Shown one piece after another: positions 18,225-26,772 of a stretch of 64,000 nt of DNA (its first letter is position 1; each line of letters starts with the position of its first letter). The notes under the pieces are model-generated. The model ran no database searches. It saw nothing but the letters and a program-made list of their open reading frames with translations, and had not been told where the DNA came from. The position numbers and the translations under genes are program-made. The DNA is from Frankia sp. AgB32 (GTDB lineage: Bacteria > Actinomycetota > Actinomycetes > Frankiales > Frankiaceae): the NCBI RefSeq assembly GCF_023243045.1, contig NZ_JALKFX010000001.1, forward strand, positions 1 to 64,000, read 5' to 3'.

Positions 18225-18722
18225 TCAGCACAGGGTGAAGATGGGGATGGGCAGGCCCGCCGTGTCGGCGGCCGTGTTCGGCGTCGCCGAGCAGGAGTGC
18301 ACCGGAGCGGGTGTCGTCGGCCCGGGAGTCGACGCGGGGTGCTTGACCGCCCCGGCCGGCTCCTGCGGGGTGGCCGCGGCGGCGGTCCGCGCGGGCGCTG
18401 GCGCGGTCACCGGGGTCACGTCGGGGCCGGCGGCAAGGCGGCCGATCGCGCTGGCCGCGGCCGAGCCACCGCTCGGAGCCGCGTTCGTCCGGTGGCTGGC
18501 GACCGCGACCAGGCCGCCGACCGCGAAGGCGCAGACGGCACTGAGCACAATGACCAGGACGACAAGCAGGCGCATCGTGGACCGGTCCGGTGAACCGGCC
18601 GGGGGCTGGGCCGAATACGCGGCGGGAACAGCGAGCAGTGAATGCGGTGCGACGTCGCGGTCCGCGCCCGGTCGACCGGAGACGCGCCGCCCGCGGCTGG
18701 GTGTGGCTACGTCGGTCCGCAT
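18225..18722 (-). CDS. Hypothetical single-pass membrane protein
   Basis: A 165-residue predicted protein with one strong transmembrane segment (LLVVLVIVLSAVCAFAVGG) and an Ala/Pro/Thr-rich extracytoplasmic tail ending with two Cys (HSCSATP and the C-terminal Cys). Codons favour G/C in third position. It could start at 18722 or at the ATG just before the membrane segment (18575). No family recognised. Little supports expression beyond the plausible membrane anchor, so it may be a chance frame. Confidence 0.4.
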   Translation of the reverse strand: MRTDVATPSRGRRVSGRPGADRDVAPHSLLAVPAAYSAQPPAGSPDRSTMRLLVVLVIVLSAVCAFAVGGLVAVASHRTNAAPSGGSAAASAIGRLAAGPDVTPVTAPAPARTAAAATPQEPAGAVKHPASTPGPTTPAPVHSCSATPNTAADTAGLPIPIFTLC

Positions 18723-18900
18723 GGGCAGACCGTAGCGGAACGAGGGTGTGCACGCCGGGCAGCGGCACGCGGGTCAGCGATGTCGGATAACGACGGACGA
18801 CCGGTTGATTGTGCCGTGATGTGTAAGAAGCGGAATTCGGGCGACAACAGACGTGTCGCCGATGCCCTCCGTGTCGGCCTCTTATGGAGGTGCGCACGTC

Positions 18901-19107
18901 ATGGGCCTGCGATATACGCGTCGACCGCATTACGGACCGTTCTACGTCAACGTCAGCGAGAACGGGGTGTCCTCGGTCACGCTGAGGATGGGGCGGGTTT
19001 CCTGGCGGCTCTGGTCGCGTCACAAGCGCGGCGGGCTGTCCAGCGTCGACCTGCCCGGCCCGTTCTCCTACCGGCGAGACGGACACAGCCGGCGCGCCAA
19101 GGCATGA
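18901..19107 (+). CDS. Small DUF4236-like protein
   Basis: A 68-residue basic protein beginning MGLRYTRRPHYGPFYVNVSE, which resembles the N-terminal Arg-rich and glycine/strand pattern of DUF4236 proteins (short beta-rich domains with R-x-G-P-x-x-x-N-V-S). The ATG at 18901 is preceded by GGAGG at ten bases, a good site, so I prefer it to the open frame from 18853. Function unknown. It stands alone, convergent with the phosphatase gene at 19214. Confidence 0.6.
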   Translation: MGLRYTRRPHYGPFYVNVSENGVSSVTLRMGRVSWRLWSRHKRGGLSSVDLPGPFSYRRDGHSRRAKA

Positions 19108-19213
19108 GCCTGCCAAGGCCCGGACCCTCCGAGGCACGTACCTCCTGGGCCGTGGCGGGACGCGGGCCGTTCGCCCTGGTCCGCGCGGACTGCCCCGGAA
19201 CGGCGGGTTGCCG

Positions 19214-20332
19214 TCAGCCCAGGGCGACCCGCGCGGCCGGTGCCGTGTTCGAGGGGACCGCGACCGGCAGCCGTTCCGCGAGCAGAACCGCGAGGTCGTC
19301 GTGCAGGTCCCCGCCGGCGTGGTCGCTGAGGGCGGCCGTGAGCCGGTCGAGCGCCTCCTGCTGCCCGCCGCCGCGCAGCAGGTCGAGGCGGTCGTCGAGC
19401 GGGAAGAACGAACCATGGCGATCGCGGGCCTCGATGAGGCCGTCGGTGAACAGCAGCAGCCGGTCCCCGACGTCCCAGTGGTCGGTGGTGGTGGTGAACC
19501 GCTCGGCCAGCCCGAACGGCGGGCTCGGTGCGCGCAGCTCCAGCGTCCGCGCGCCGTCGAGGGAGACCAGCCGCGGCGGATGGTGCCCGGCGGAGCACAT
19601 CCCGATGCGCCCGTCGGGATGGATGTCCAGGACGAGGGCGGTGACGAAGTCCTCGGGGCCCGCCTCGCGACTGACCGCTCGCGCGCACGCCGACGCGACC
19701 TGTTCCGGGTCGAGCCAGGTGACCGCCGCCTCCCGGAAGGCCCCGAGCACCACGGAGGCGAGTCGCACGGCCGGCAGCCCCTTGCCGCGGACATCTCCGA
19801 TGATCACGCGGATGCTCTGTGCGGTGTTCACGACCTCGTAGAGGTCGCCGCCGACCGAGGCCTCCTGGGCGGCGGACAGGTAGCGGGCGGCGAAGCCGGC
19901 TCCGTCCAGCCGGCTCGGCACGTCCGGCAGCAGCGCGCGCTGCGCCACCTCGGCGACGGCCTGGACCCGGTGCAGCTTGGACCGCTGCCGCTCCCGGTAG
20001 ACGCAGATGTAGACGGCGATCGCCGACTGGATGAGCACCAGGATGACGGCCGCGACGTGCGACGCCTCGCCGAACCGGTGATCCCAGAAGCCGGAGAGGA
20101 TCGCGACGACGACCGTCACCGCGCCGATCGTCGCGGTGGTCAGCGGCGGACAGGCCGCGGCCAGGATCAACGGGCCGAGCCCGAAGTAGCCGGTGAGCGC
20201 GACGCACGGCGCGAGGTCCAGGACAAGGACGATGAGGAGGACGGCCGCACCGGCAATGATCAGCCGGAGACTGTCCGGCCCGCGCCCGGCCGGCACCGGG
20301 GTCGCGGCGGGTTTCGTCCGGGCGGTGAGCAT
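19214..20332 (-). CDS. Membrane-anchored SpoIIE/PP2C-type phosphatase
   Basis: A 372-residue protein with about four transmembrane helices in residues 20-120 and a C-terminal SpoIIE-like PPM phosphatase domain. Metal-binding motifs are EASVGGDLYEV, VIIGDVRGKGLPAV, LLLFTDGLIEARD and DDLAVLLAER. Such enzymes (RsbU-like) dephosphorylate STAS-domain anti-anti-sigma factors. No sensor domain other than the membrane region is seen, and no STAS or anti-sigma gene is adjacent. A second phosphatase of this class is at 62541. Confidence 0.88.
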   Translation of the reverse strand: MLTARTKPAATPVPAGRGPDSLRLIIAGAAVLLIVLVLDLAPCVALTGYFGLGPLILAAACPPLTTATIGAVTVVVAILSGFWDHRFGEASHVAAVILVLIQSAIAVYICVYRERQRSKLHRVQAVAEVAQRALLPDVPSRLDGAGFAARYLSAAQEASVGGDLYEVVNTAQSIRVIIGDVRGKGLPAVRLASVVLGAFREAAVTWLDPEQVASACARAVSREAGPEDFVTALVLDIHPDGRIGMCSAGHHPPRLVSLDGARTLELRAPSPPFGLAERFTTTTDHWDVGDRLLLFTDGLIEARDRHGSFFPLDDRLDLLRGGGQQEALDRLTAALSDHAGGDLHDDLAVLLAERLPVAVPSNTAPAARVALG

Positions 20333-20443
20333 GTGTCATTGTCCCGGCCTTGTCAGGCGTTCGCCCAGGTACCCGGCCAAGTCGTCCGGAAGGTGACGGC
20401 GATCTGACTGAATGGTCAGGTTTCGACTGCCCCGCGGTGACCC

Positions 20444-21991
20444 TTACCCGGCCGCGGTGAGCCGCTGGCCAGGCCGGCGCAGATGCCAGCGTTCGACCTG
20501 TTCGAGCTGCGCGGCCAGCGAGATCAGCCGCGTCTCGCTGCCTGCCGGCCCCAGGAGCTGCGCCCCGACCGGAAGCCCGGCGGCGGTGAGCCCGGCGGGG
20601 ACGTTGACGGCCGGCCAGCCCAGCACGTTCCACGGCCAGGCGAACGGGCAGGCGGCGACGATCGCCTGGTCGGTTGCCCAGTTGGTCTCCCGGTTGAGCT
20701 CCCCGATCCGCGGCGGCGGGGTCGCCGTGGTCGGCGCGAGCACGACGTCCACCCGCCGGAAGATCCGGCCGATGTTGAGCCGGGCGAGCGGCTCGGCCGC
20801 GCGGGCCAGCGGGACGAACGGACGCAGCAGCCGGCCGGTGCGGGCGTTGGCCACCGTCCGTGGATCCAGCAGTGCCGGGTCCGGCACCCGCCCGGCCCAG
20901 TCGCGGATCGCGTCCATCGACCGGGGCAGGAAGATCGTGCCCAGCAGGCCGTACGGCGGCTCGACCGGCACGATGTCGTGCCCGAGGCCGGTGAGGACCT
21001 CGGCGATCCGCTCCACCGCGGAGCGCACCGCCGGGTCGAGGCTCGCGGGCATGCCGCTGTACGGGCGATGCAGGGACAGTCCGATCCGCAGCCGCGCCGG
21101 GGCGTGCCCGGCCGCGGACAGGAACGGTTCCGACGGCGGGGGGGTCCGGTCCCGGTCGACCGCCAGGCTGCCGGACAGCACGTCGAGCAGCAGGGCGCCG
21201 TCCGCGACCGTCCTGGTCAGGGGTCCGTAGACGGTCAGGCCGTTGAACTGTTCGCGGACGGGCGCGCTGGAGATCCGCCCGCGCTGGGGCTTGATGCCGA
21301 CCAGGTGTGTCCAGGCAGCCGGGATGCGCACGGATCCGGCGCCGTCGGAACCGATGGCGGCGGGTACCAGCCCCGCGGCGACGGCGGCGGCGGCGCCCCC
21401 GGAGGATCCGCCGGGGGAGTGGTCGAGGTCCCACGGGTTGCGGGTCACGCCGAACGCCGGCCCCTCGGTGAACGGCCACTGACCGAACTCCGGGGTGTTC
21501 GTCTTCCCGACGATGATCGCTCCGGCGGCGCGCAGGCGGCGCACCATCTCGCTGTCCCGGGTTGCCGGCGGGAACTCGCCCATGGCGCCGAACGCCGTCG
21601 GCAGGCCGGCGAGGTCGGTGTCGTCCTTGATCGCGATCGGCACGCCGAGCAGCGGGCGATCCCGGCGGGCCGCGTCGAGGGCCGTGCGCTGCCCGGGGCC
21701 GCGCGCCGGATCCGCCGCGGCGGCGAGCGCGGCGTCGGCGGCTTCGGCCTCTTCCAGCGCCTCGCGGGTACGGACCCGCCGGAAGGCGTTGACGGTCGAC
21801 CTGGTGGCCTCGATGCGACCGAGCGCGGCCTCGACGAGTTCCCGCGACGTCAGCTCGCCACGGGCGAGCCGGCCCGCGAGCGTCGCCACCCCTTCGAGCG
21901 GCTCCTCCCCACGCCACCCGGCCAGGGCGCCGGCGGCGCCCGGCGGGCCTGCCTCCGGCGGCTGGGCTTCGGGTATCCGGGCTTCCGACAT
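20444..21991 (-). CDS. Amidase signature enzyme
   Basis: A 515-residue amidase-signature hydrolase. The Ser-cisSer-Lys triad is visible at Lys122 (VPIAIKDDTD), Ser196 in PGGSSGG and Ser220 in GSDGAGSVRIPA; their spacing matches the family. The ATG at 21991 follows a GGGGGTGG stretch. The length and the C-terminal ACPFAWPWNVLGWPAVNVPAG block suggest a general amide or cyclic-amide hydrolase, not GatA, because the Glu-tRNA partner genes are absent. Substrate unknown. Confidence 0.87.
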   Translation of the reverse strand: MSEARIPEAQPPEAGPPGAAGALAGWRGEEPLEGVATLAGRLARGELTSRELVEAALGRIEATRSTVNAFRRVRTREALEEAEAADAALAAAADPARGPGQRTALDAARRDRPLLGVPIAIKDDTDLAGLPTAFGAMGEFPPATRDSEMVRRLRAAGAIIVGKTNTPEFGQWPFTEGPAFGVTRNPWDLDHSPGGSSGGAAAAVAAGLVPAAIGSDGAGSVRIPAAWTHLVGIKPQRGRISSAPVREQFNGLTVYGPLTRTVADGALLLDVLSGSLAVDRDRTPPPSEPFLSAAGHAPARLRIGLSLHRPYSGMPASLDPAVRSAVERIAEVLTGLGHDIVPVEPPYGLLGTIFLPRSMDAIRDWAGRVPDPALLDPRTVANARTGRLLRPFVPLARAAEPLARLNIGRIFRRVDVVLAPTTATPPPRIGELNRETNWATDQAIVAACPFAWPWNVLGWPAVNVPAGLTAAGLPVGAQLLGPAGSETRLISLAAQLEQVERWHLRRPGQRLTAAG

Positions 21992-22162
21992 CCGCCACCC
22001 CCTGACGCATCGGCCCTGCTGACGGCACGGTAACCGACAACGGGCCAGCTCCGTTGGGCCTTGCGCGATAGTTCCCGCTGTCTGTCGTTGCTGGCACTTT
22101 GTCCGAGATGTGAGCGCGCCGATCCCGGGCGGGACGGAGCAGTCGGGGTGTTCTGCACCGTA

Positions 22163-22178
22163 TATACCAATTTGTATA
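22163..22178. promoter_or_regulatory. Operator-like inverted repeat TATAC-N6-GTATA
   Basis: The arms TATAC (22163-22167) and GTATA (22174-22178) are separated by CAATTT, in a roughly 20-base AT-rich island within DNA above 70% GC. It lies about 170 bp upstream of the amidase start. It could be a repressor site or a promoter core. Confidence 0.3.
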
Positions 22179-22467
22179 CCGATGGGGACGGGGGCGCGCC
22201 GGGAGTCGGGTAATCCACATCCCCGAACATCGTGTTATCAACAATGATGGCGGGGTACCGGCGTCCCGAGGAACAGGACGTGAACTCCTCGCGTCGGTCG
22301 CCGCCCGGCGCGCCGGCGGTCGTTTCCACTCGCCCGGGCGCACATCGCGGTCGCGTCACCGGCATCCCGGCGAGCCGGACCCAGGCGGGCCGGGCCCAGC
22401 GGGGGACGTCCGCGGCCGACAGCGCCGCACGCAGGCGACCGACGGCCGGCAGCCGAGCTCGGGTGGT

Positions 22468-22512
22468 ACCAGGCAGACCAGGCAGACCAGGCAGACCAGG
22501 CAGACCAGGCAG
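22468..22512. repeat. Five tandem copies of ACCAGGCAG
   Basis: Five perfect 9-base copies end 23 bp before the ATG at 22536, so the array is in the 5' untranslated region just ahead of the ribosome site GAGAGAGG. Slippage there could alter leader length. Confidence 0.9.
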
Positions 22513-22535
22513 TACCAGGAGAGAGGAAGCAGACC

Positions 22536-23231
22536 ATGTCAGCGGACCCGAACCCGGAAACCCCGGCACCATCGCTGGTCCCGCCGCCCGACGGCTCGCG
22601 GCCCAGCGCCACCGAGCCCGCCACGGCGGAATCCCCCGTCGAGGCCGATGACCCGTGGGTCGCCGACACCCCGCCGACCGGCACCTCCTCCCCGGAGCCG
22701 TCGGGGCTGTCCGGAGCCGAGACGTTCACGCCCGTGCCGGCGACCATCGCGGCTCCGGCGCCCGGCGAGGCCCGGGCCGCCGAGTCCGCCGACTCGGCCG
22801 ACTCGGCCGACGACGTCGGTGCCCGGGAGCGGGTCACGGCCGGCGCCGCCGAGGTGCGCCAGCGGGTCAGCGGCGCCGCGCAGACCGTCGCGCCGCACGT
22901 CATCACGGCAACGGAGCGCACCCGGACCGCGGCGGGCAAGGTGGCCGGCACAGTGCGGGACAAGGCCGCCGAGAACCCACGGGTGATCGCCGCCGCCGTG
23001 AAGACCGTGGAGACGCGGGACAAGGCGCTGACCGCCGCGCTCACCCGGCTGGCCGAACATCCGCAGGCGGCCGCAACCGCTGAGAAGACGTTCGCCACCA
23101 GCGGCAAGGCCGTGCGTTCCGCTCGTCAGCAGGCTCGGCGCAACCCGCGGGCCACCGGTGGCGCGGTGGCGGGCCTCGTCCTGTTGCTGCTGGTCCGCCG
23201 CAGTCGCCGGCGCCGACGCAGCGCCGACTGA
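22536..23231 (+). CDS. Hypothetical protein with amphipathic repeats and C-terminal TM-Arg tail
   Basis: A 231-residue protein of unknown function. Residues 1-100 are disordered (Pro/Ala/Glu-rich, with ADSADSADS). Residues 105-200 are Ala/Thr/Lys/Arg helical segments resembling apolipoprotein or late-embryogenesis-type amphipathic repeats (AAGKVAGTVRDKAAE). The end is a short hydrophobic segment (GGAVAGLVLLLLV) and an Arg cluster. The ATG follows GAGAGAGGAAG. GlsB, a stress-type membrane protein, follows at 23359 on the same strand, suggesting a shared envelope-stress context. Confidence 0.65.
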   Translation: MSADPNPETPAPSLVPPPDGSRPSATEPATAESPVEADDPWVADTPPTGTSSPEPSGLSGAETFTPVPATIAAPAPGEARAAESADSADSADDVGARERVTAGAAEVRQRVSGAAQTVAPHVITATERTRTAAGKVAGTVRDKAAENPRVIAAAVKTVETRDKALTAALTRLAEHPQAAATAEKTFATSGKAVRSARQQARRNPRATGGAVAGLVLLLLVRRSRRRRRSAD

Positions 23232-23358
23232 ACCCAGGCCGACCTCTCCCGCCACGCCCGACTTCGCCGTCCACATCCGAAAGAACGTGCATAGGGGTGT
23301 TTATCGCCTGTCCTCTCGGGGAGGAAGAAGTCAACCACCTCGGCAGGGAGAATAAAAA

Positions 23359-23667
23359 ATGGTCACGTTCGTTGTCGTCATGATTCTGCTTGGTCTGGTC
23401 GCCGGCGCCGTCGCTCGCGTGGTGCTGCCCGGCCCCGATCCGATCGGCATTCTTGGCACGATTGTTGTCGGCGTCATCGGTTCTTTCGTCGGTGGCTTCC
23501 TGGGCTACGTTCTGTTCGGTAAGGACCTCGGCGAGGGCGCCCTGCAGCCGTCCGGCATCATCGGCTCCATCATCGGCGCCATCCTGGTGCTCCTGGTCTG
23601 GCGGAACGTCGGCGGTCGCAGCACCGCTCGCTCGCACACCCGCAGCCGTCGCTACGCCCGGCGGTAA
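23359..23667 (+). CDS. GlsB/YeaQ/YmgE family stress-response membrane protein
   Basis: A 102-residue integral membrane protein with three helices, opening with [20 protein letters not shown] and continuing with [20 protein letters not shown], the glycine-zipper pattern of the transglycosylase-associated (YeaQ) family. It ends with a basic His/Arg tail longer than in E. coli relatives. GGGAG lies 12 bases before the ATG. Family members are induced by envelope or general stress; the biochemical role is unknown. Possibly co-transcribed with the gene at 22536 (127 bp gap). Confidence 0.85.
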   Translation: MVTFVVVMILLGLVAGAVARVVLPGPDPIGILGTIVVGVIGSFVGGFLGYVLFGKDLGEGALQPSGIIGSIIGAILVLLVWRNVGGRSTARSHTRSRRYARR

Positions 23668-23734
23668 TCACCGGACCACACGTCGGTCACGGCGACACCC
23701 ATAGGTGATCTCCGGGACTGCCGAGAGCACGTCA

Positions 23735-23794
23735 ACGGCCGCGGGATCGGCCGGCCGGGAACCGAAAAGGTTCCCGCCCCGATCCCGCGGCCGT
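23735..23794. terminator. Two-tier bidirectional terminator-like hairpin
   Basis: The outer 16-base arms ACGGCCGCGGGATCGG (23735-23750) and its exact complement (23779-23794) enclose inner 8-base arms CGGGAACC (23756-23763) and GGTTCCCG (23769-23776) with loop GAAAA. It sits between glsB and the leftward deaminase remnant, in position to stop transcription from both. Confidence 0.7.
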
Positions 23795-23811
23795 CGGTGT
23801 TTCCGCACCGT

Positions 23812-24127
23812 TCATACGAGGCCGAGCGGGCCGCGAAGTTCGTCGATCAGAGCGTCAATGTCGGCCACTCGTTCGACGGCCCGGGCAAATTCCGGTCTGC
23901 AACGCGGCGCCCATGCACAGGCAGCACGGCTCCACACTGGTGTAGAGCTCATGGTCGGCGAACGACCCCATGGGCAGCTGGGCGAGCGCGTTCACCTCGG
24001 CGTGGGCGATCCGCGAACCCGCGAGCTGACCTGGCACCGCGATGTCCTCATGGCGGGTGCTGCGATGGCCAACCAACACTTGTCCAGAACGCCAGGGGAA
24101 TCCGGGAGCTCCGCCGCGTTCGGTCGG
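23812..24127 (-). pseudogene. Decayed nucleoside deaminase
   Basis: A remnant of a cytidine/adenosine-type deaminase. In one minus-strand frame the protein reads GQVLVGHRSTRHEDIA, then the zinc motif HAEVNAL and the second motif PCCLCMGA. The frame then breaks: the C-terminal coding sequence (EFARAVERVADIDALIDEL, stop at 23812) continues in a different frame. The N-terminal helix and first strands are missing, cut within 50 bp of the MscS gene, and the region between the PCxxC motif and the C-terminus is shorter than in intact relatives (about 150-180 residues). Truncation plus frameshift make it non-functional. Confidence 0.75.
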
Positions 24128-24142
24128 TTACGGACCTCGGTG

Positions 24143-25744
24143 TCAGCGCGGTTCCGTGGAACCGTCTGTGCCGCCGCCCCGTATGTCATCCGCCTGCGCG
24201 TCATCGGCCCGGATATCACGGTCACCAGACCGCTCGCCCGGATCCTCGTCGTCGGGGTCGGCCGGGGTCTCGCTGAAGTCGCGGGCCCGCTGGGCGCTGT
24301 CGGGGCTGGCGCCGGAGAACAGACGGGCGTCCTCGGTGGCGTCCGGGGGCGGCACGGACGGACCCGGGCGACCGGCGTCGCCGCGGCCCGCGGCGGCCGG
24401 GGCCTGGGGGGTGCGTTGTGCGGGCGGGGCATCCGCCGAACTGCCGGGACCCTTCCGGGGCGACAGCGTGACCGTGGTGATCGGCTCCCAGTCGGGGGAG
24501 CCGCCGCGCTTGCGCAGACGATCGGCGGCAGTGTCGTCGCGCTCGCGGATGAGGGTGCCGAGCCCGCGGCCGTCGCGGCCGTCGTCGGCGCCGGCGTGGC
24601 GGGCACCGTTGGCACGGTGGTCCGGGCGATGGCCGGCGGTGAACTCCGTGCCGGCGCCGAACAGGTGGGCGGCGGCGTCGAACTCGACCCGGGTGCGCGG
24701 CAACGCCGTGGGATGGTGGCGCTGCAGCCACAGCACGAGCGCCTCCCGCATGTGGCAGCGCAGGTCGAAGGTCGTCGGCCCGTCCTTGCCGCTGACCAGC
24801 ACCCGGATCCGGATATGGTCCTCCACGGCATCGGTCACCTGCAGCACGCTCACCCGGCGGTCCCACAGGTCGGTGGCCTCCAGGACCCGGTGCATCTCGG
24901 CGCGCATCTCCTCGATCGGCACCTCCCAGTCGAGATCAAGCTCGACCGCGCCGAGCACGGCCGACTCCTTGCGGGTCCAGTTCTGGAACGGCTTCGTGGT
25001 GAAGTAGGTCGACGGCAGGATCATCCGTCGGTCGTCCCAGATGTGGACGACCACGTAGGTCAGCGTGATCTCCTCGATCCGGCCCCACTCCTCCTCGACG
25101 ACCACCACGTCGTCGACCCGCATCGCGTCGGTGAACGCGATCTGCAGACCGGCGAAGACGTTGGCCAGCGACGTCTGCGCGGCCAGTCCGGCGACGATGC
25201 CGACGACGCCGGCGCTGGCGAAGATGCTCGCGCCGGCGACCCGCACGCTGGGGATCGTCATGAGCATCGACGCCGCCGCGATGACCGCGATGACCGCGAC
25301 GGTGATCCGGCGTAGCAGGCTGACCTGGGTCCGGATCCGGCGGGCGTGCCGGTTGTCGACGACGTCCACGCGGTAACGCGCGAGTGCCAGTTCCTCGAGG
25401 ACGAACGCCAGCACCACCACGCACCAGGCGATCCCGGCGACGAGCAGGATGCCGCAGACATGCTCCGTGGGCGCGGTCCAGTCCTGTTCATGGGTGGACC
25501 CCAGGGCGATCTGGAGCGCGATGAGGACCAGGGTCAACCGGACCGGCCGCCGACCTCGATGGGCAAGGTCGGCGACGATGCGCGAATGCTGGCCGATGCG
25601 CCGAGCAACCCGGTCTGTCAGGACGGCCGCGGCCAACGCGACGATCACCGCCCCGGCCAGCACGGTCAGTACGGCGATTGTTGACTGCATGTCGGAAAAC
25701 GACAGATCGGGCGCGGCGCTTGGGCGCACAGGCAGGCTCCTCAT
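24143..25744 (-). CDS. MscS-type mechanosensitive channel family protein
   Basis: A 533-residue membrane protein. Four N-terminal helices lead to the MscS pore-lining helix and beta domain: SIFASAGVVGIVAGLAAQTS, then LANVFAGLQIAF and the beta-domain GRIEEITLTYVVVHIWDD. The C-terminal 150 residues are a disordered, Asp/Arg/Pro-rich cytosolic tail not found in E. coli MscS. The start at 25744 gives 18 residues before the first helix; ATG 25690 is an alternative. Members release solutes on hypo-osmotic shock, though many actinobacterial homologues are untested. Confidence 0.85.
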   Translation of the reverse strand: MRSLPVRPSAAPDLSFSDMQSTIAVLTVLAGAVIVALAAAVLTDRVARRIGQHSRIVADLAHRGRRPVRLTLVLIALQIALGSTHEQDWTAPTEHVCGILLVAGIAWCVVVLAFVLEELALARYRVDVVDNRHARRIRTQVSLLRRITVAVIAVIAAASMLMTIPSVRVAGASIFASAGVVGIVAGLAAQTSLANVFAGLQIAFTDAMRVDDVVVVEEEWGRIEEITLTYVVVHIWDDRRMILPSTYFTTKPFQNWTRKESAVLGAVELDLDWEVPIEEMRAEMHRVLEATDLWDRRVSVLQVTDAVEDHIRIRVLVSGKDGPTTFDLRCHMREALVLWLQRHHPTALPRTRVEFDAAAHLFGAGTEFTAGHRPDHRANGARHAGADDGRDGRGLGTLIRERDDTAADRLRKRGGSPDWEPITTVTLSPRKGPGSSADAPPAQRTPQAPAAAGRGDAGRPGPSVPPPDATEDARLFSGASPDSAQRARDFSETPADPDDEDPGERSGDRDIRADDAQADDIRGGGTDGSTEPR

Positions 25745-25953
25745 CCTTCAGGGTCTCCGTCCCCGGGTTCCCTGCCCGTGATCGGGCCGAACGATGGAGT
25801 GATCCACGTCATAGTTTCTCGTTGGTGCAACAGCTCGCTGAGCGCGGACGGCAATCGCGTACGCACGTGGTGGAGCGTTGTGCGGAGCGGGCGGTCAGGT
25901 GCGGAGTGCGGCGCATCATCCACGTCGGGTGGAGGACGCGGACAGGCCCCGGC

Positions 25954-26511
25954 TCAGAGTTCGAGGGTGGGCAGGAAGCGGTACATGACGTAGAGGTCGA
26001 CGTCGCCGTGCCAGGGATGGCGGAACGCGGCGGGCAGGGTACCGACCAGCCGGAACGCGAGCGAGCGCCACATCGCGACCAATTTCGGGTTGACCGAGAT
26101 GACCGCGTTGAGCTGCATTGCCCGGTAGCCGCGGTCGGCGGCGTACTCGATCATCTGCTCGGCGGCCAGGCGGCTCGGGCTCTCCCGCAGGCCGGTCCGA
26201 CCGCGGGTCAGGTACGGCGGGCCGCCATGGTCGACCCATTTCGGGTCCACCAGCAGCGTCGCCTGGACGACGTGGTCACCGAGCCCCGGCAGACTGGGCA
26301 CCAGCAGGGCGGTGGCGACCACGGAGGTTCCGTTCGGGCCGTCTTCCTCGGCGACGAGGACCTCGGCGGGTGGCGGCAGCATCCACACCGCGCGGGCTGT
26401 GCCCTCGTCGGTGTCCGGTTGCCACGCGCACGTTTCGCCCTCGGCCACGACGGCGTGCCAGACGGGCCAGATTGCGTCCCAGTCGTCCCTGGACGCCAGC
26501 CGTGTGCGCAC
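25954..26511 (-). CDS. GNAT family N-acetyltransferase
   Basis: A 185-residue GNAT-fold protein. The N-terminus MRTRLASRDDWDAIWPVWH and the C-terminal block QLNAVISVNPKLVAMWRSLAF (beta5/alpha4 region) are typical, while the pyrophosphate loop (RGRTGLRESPSRLA) is atypical and lacks the clean Q/RxxGxG/A. It begins at GTG 26511 with a weak ribosome site. The acceptor substrate is not predictable. It stands between the MscS channel and the kinase on the same strand. Confidence 0.7.
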   Translation of the reverse strand: MRTRLASRDDWDAIWPVWHAVVAEGETCAWQPDTDEGTARAVWMLPPPAEVLVAEEDGPNGTSVVATALLVPSLPGLGDHVVQATLLVDPKWVDHGGPPYLTRGRTGLRESPSRLAAEQMIEYAADRGYRAMQLNAVISVNPKLVAMWRSLAFRLVGTLPAAFRHPWHGDVDLYVMYRFLPTLEL

Positions 26512-26772
26512 CTGTCCGATCCTGCCCGTTGACCGCTTCGCCCGAGTAACGGTTCGGCGCCGCCGACCGACGTGGGGGCACGAACGCGCCAGCCCTACGG
26601 CCTGCTACTGGCCGCGTCGTGTGCCGTCGACCTTGCGGTGCGCCGTCACTCGGTTCCCGTTCACGTTCCCATCCGTGACCATATGTCCGATCTCGATCAT
26701 CCGCCCGAGTTTGTGTACGTGATCTGGTTCGCGTGCGGAATTCGCGGCGTGAAAGTCGGCGCCGGGCCTGCT

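Larger units (their letters stand above)
21992..22535. other. Long divergent intergenic region
   Basis: No gene seen. It holds an AT-rich island with TATAC-N6-GTATA arms (22163-22178), reported separately, a GC-rich middle, and a 9-bp repeat array at its right end. Promoters for the amidase and for the gene at 22536 should both lie here. Confidence 0.4.

Noticed and set aside
19068..22343. 1091-residue minus-strand open frame
   Set aside because: It is an Arg/Pro/Gly-rich shadow of the phosphatase and amidase genes, common in very GC-rich DNA.
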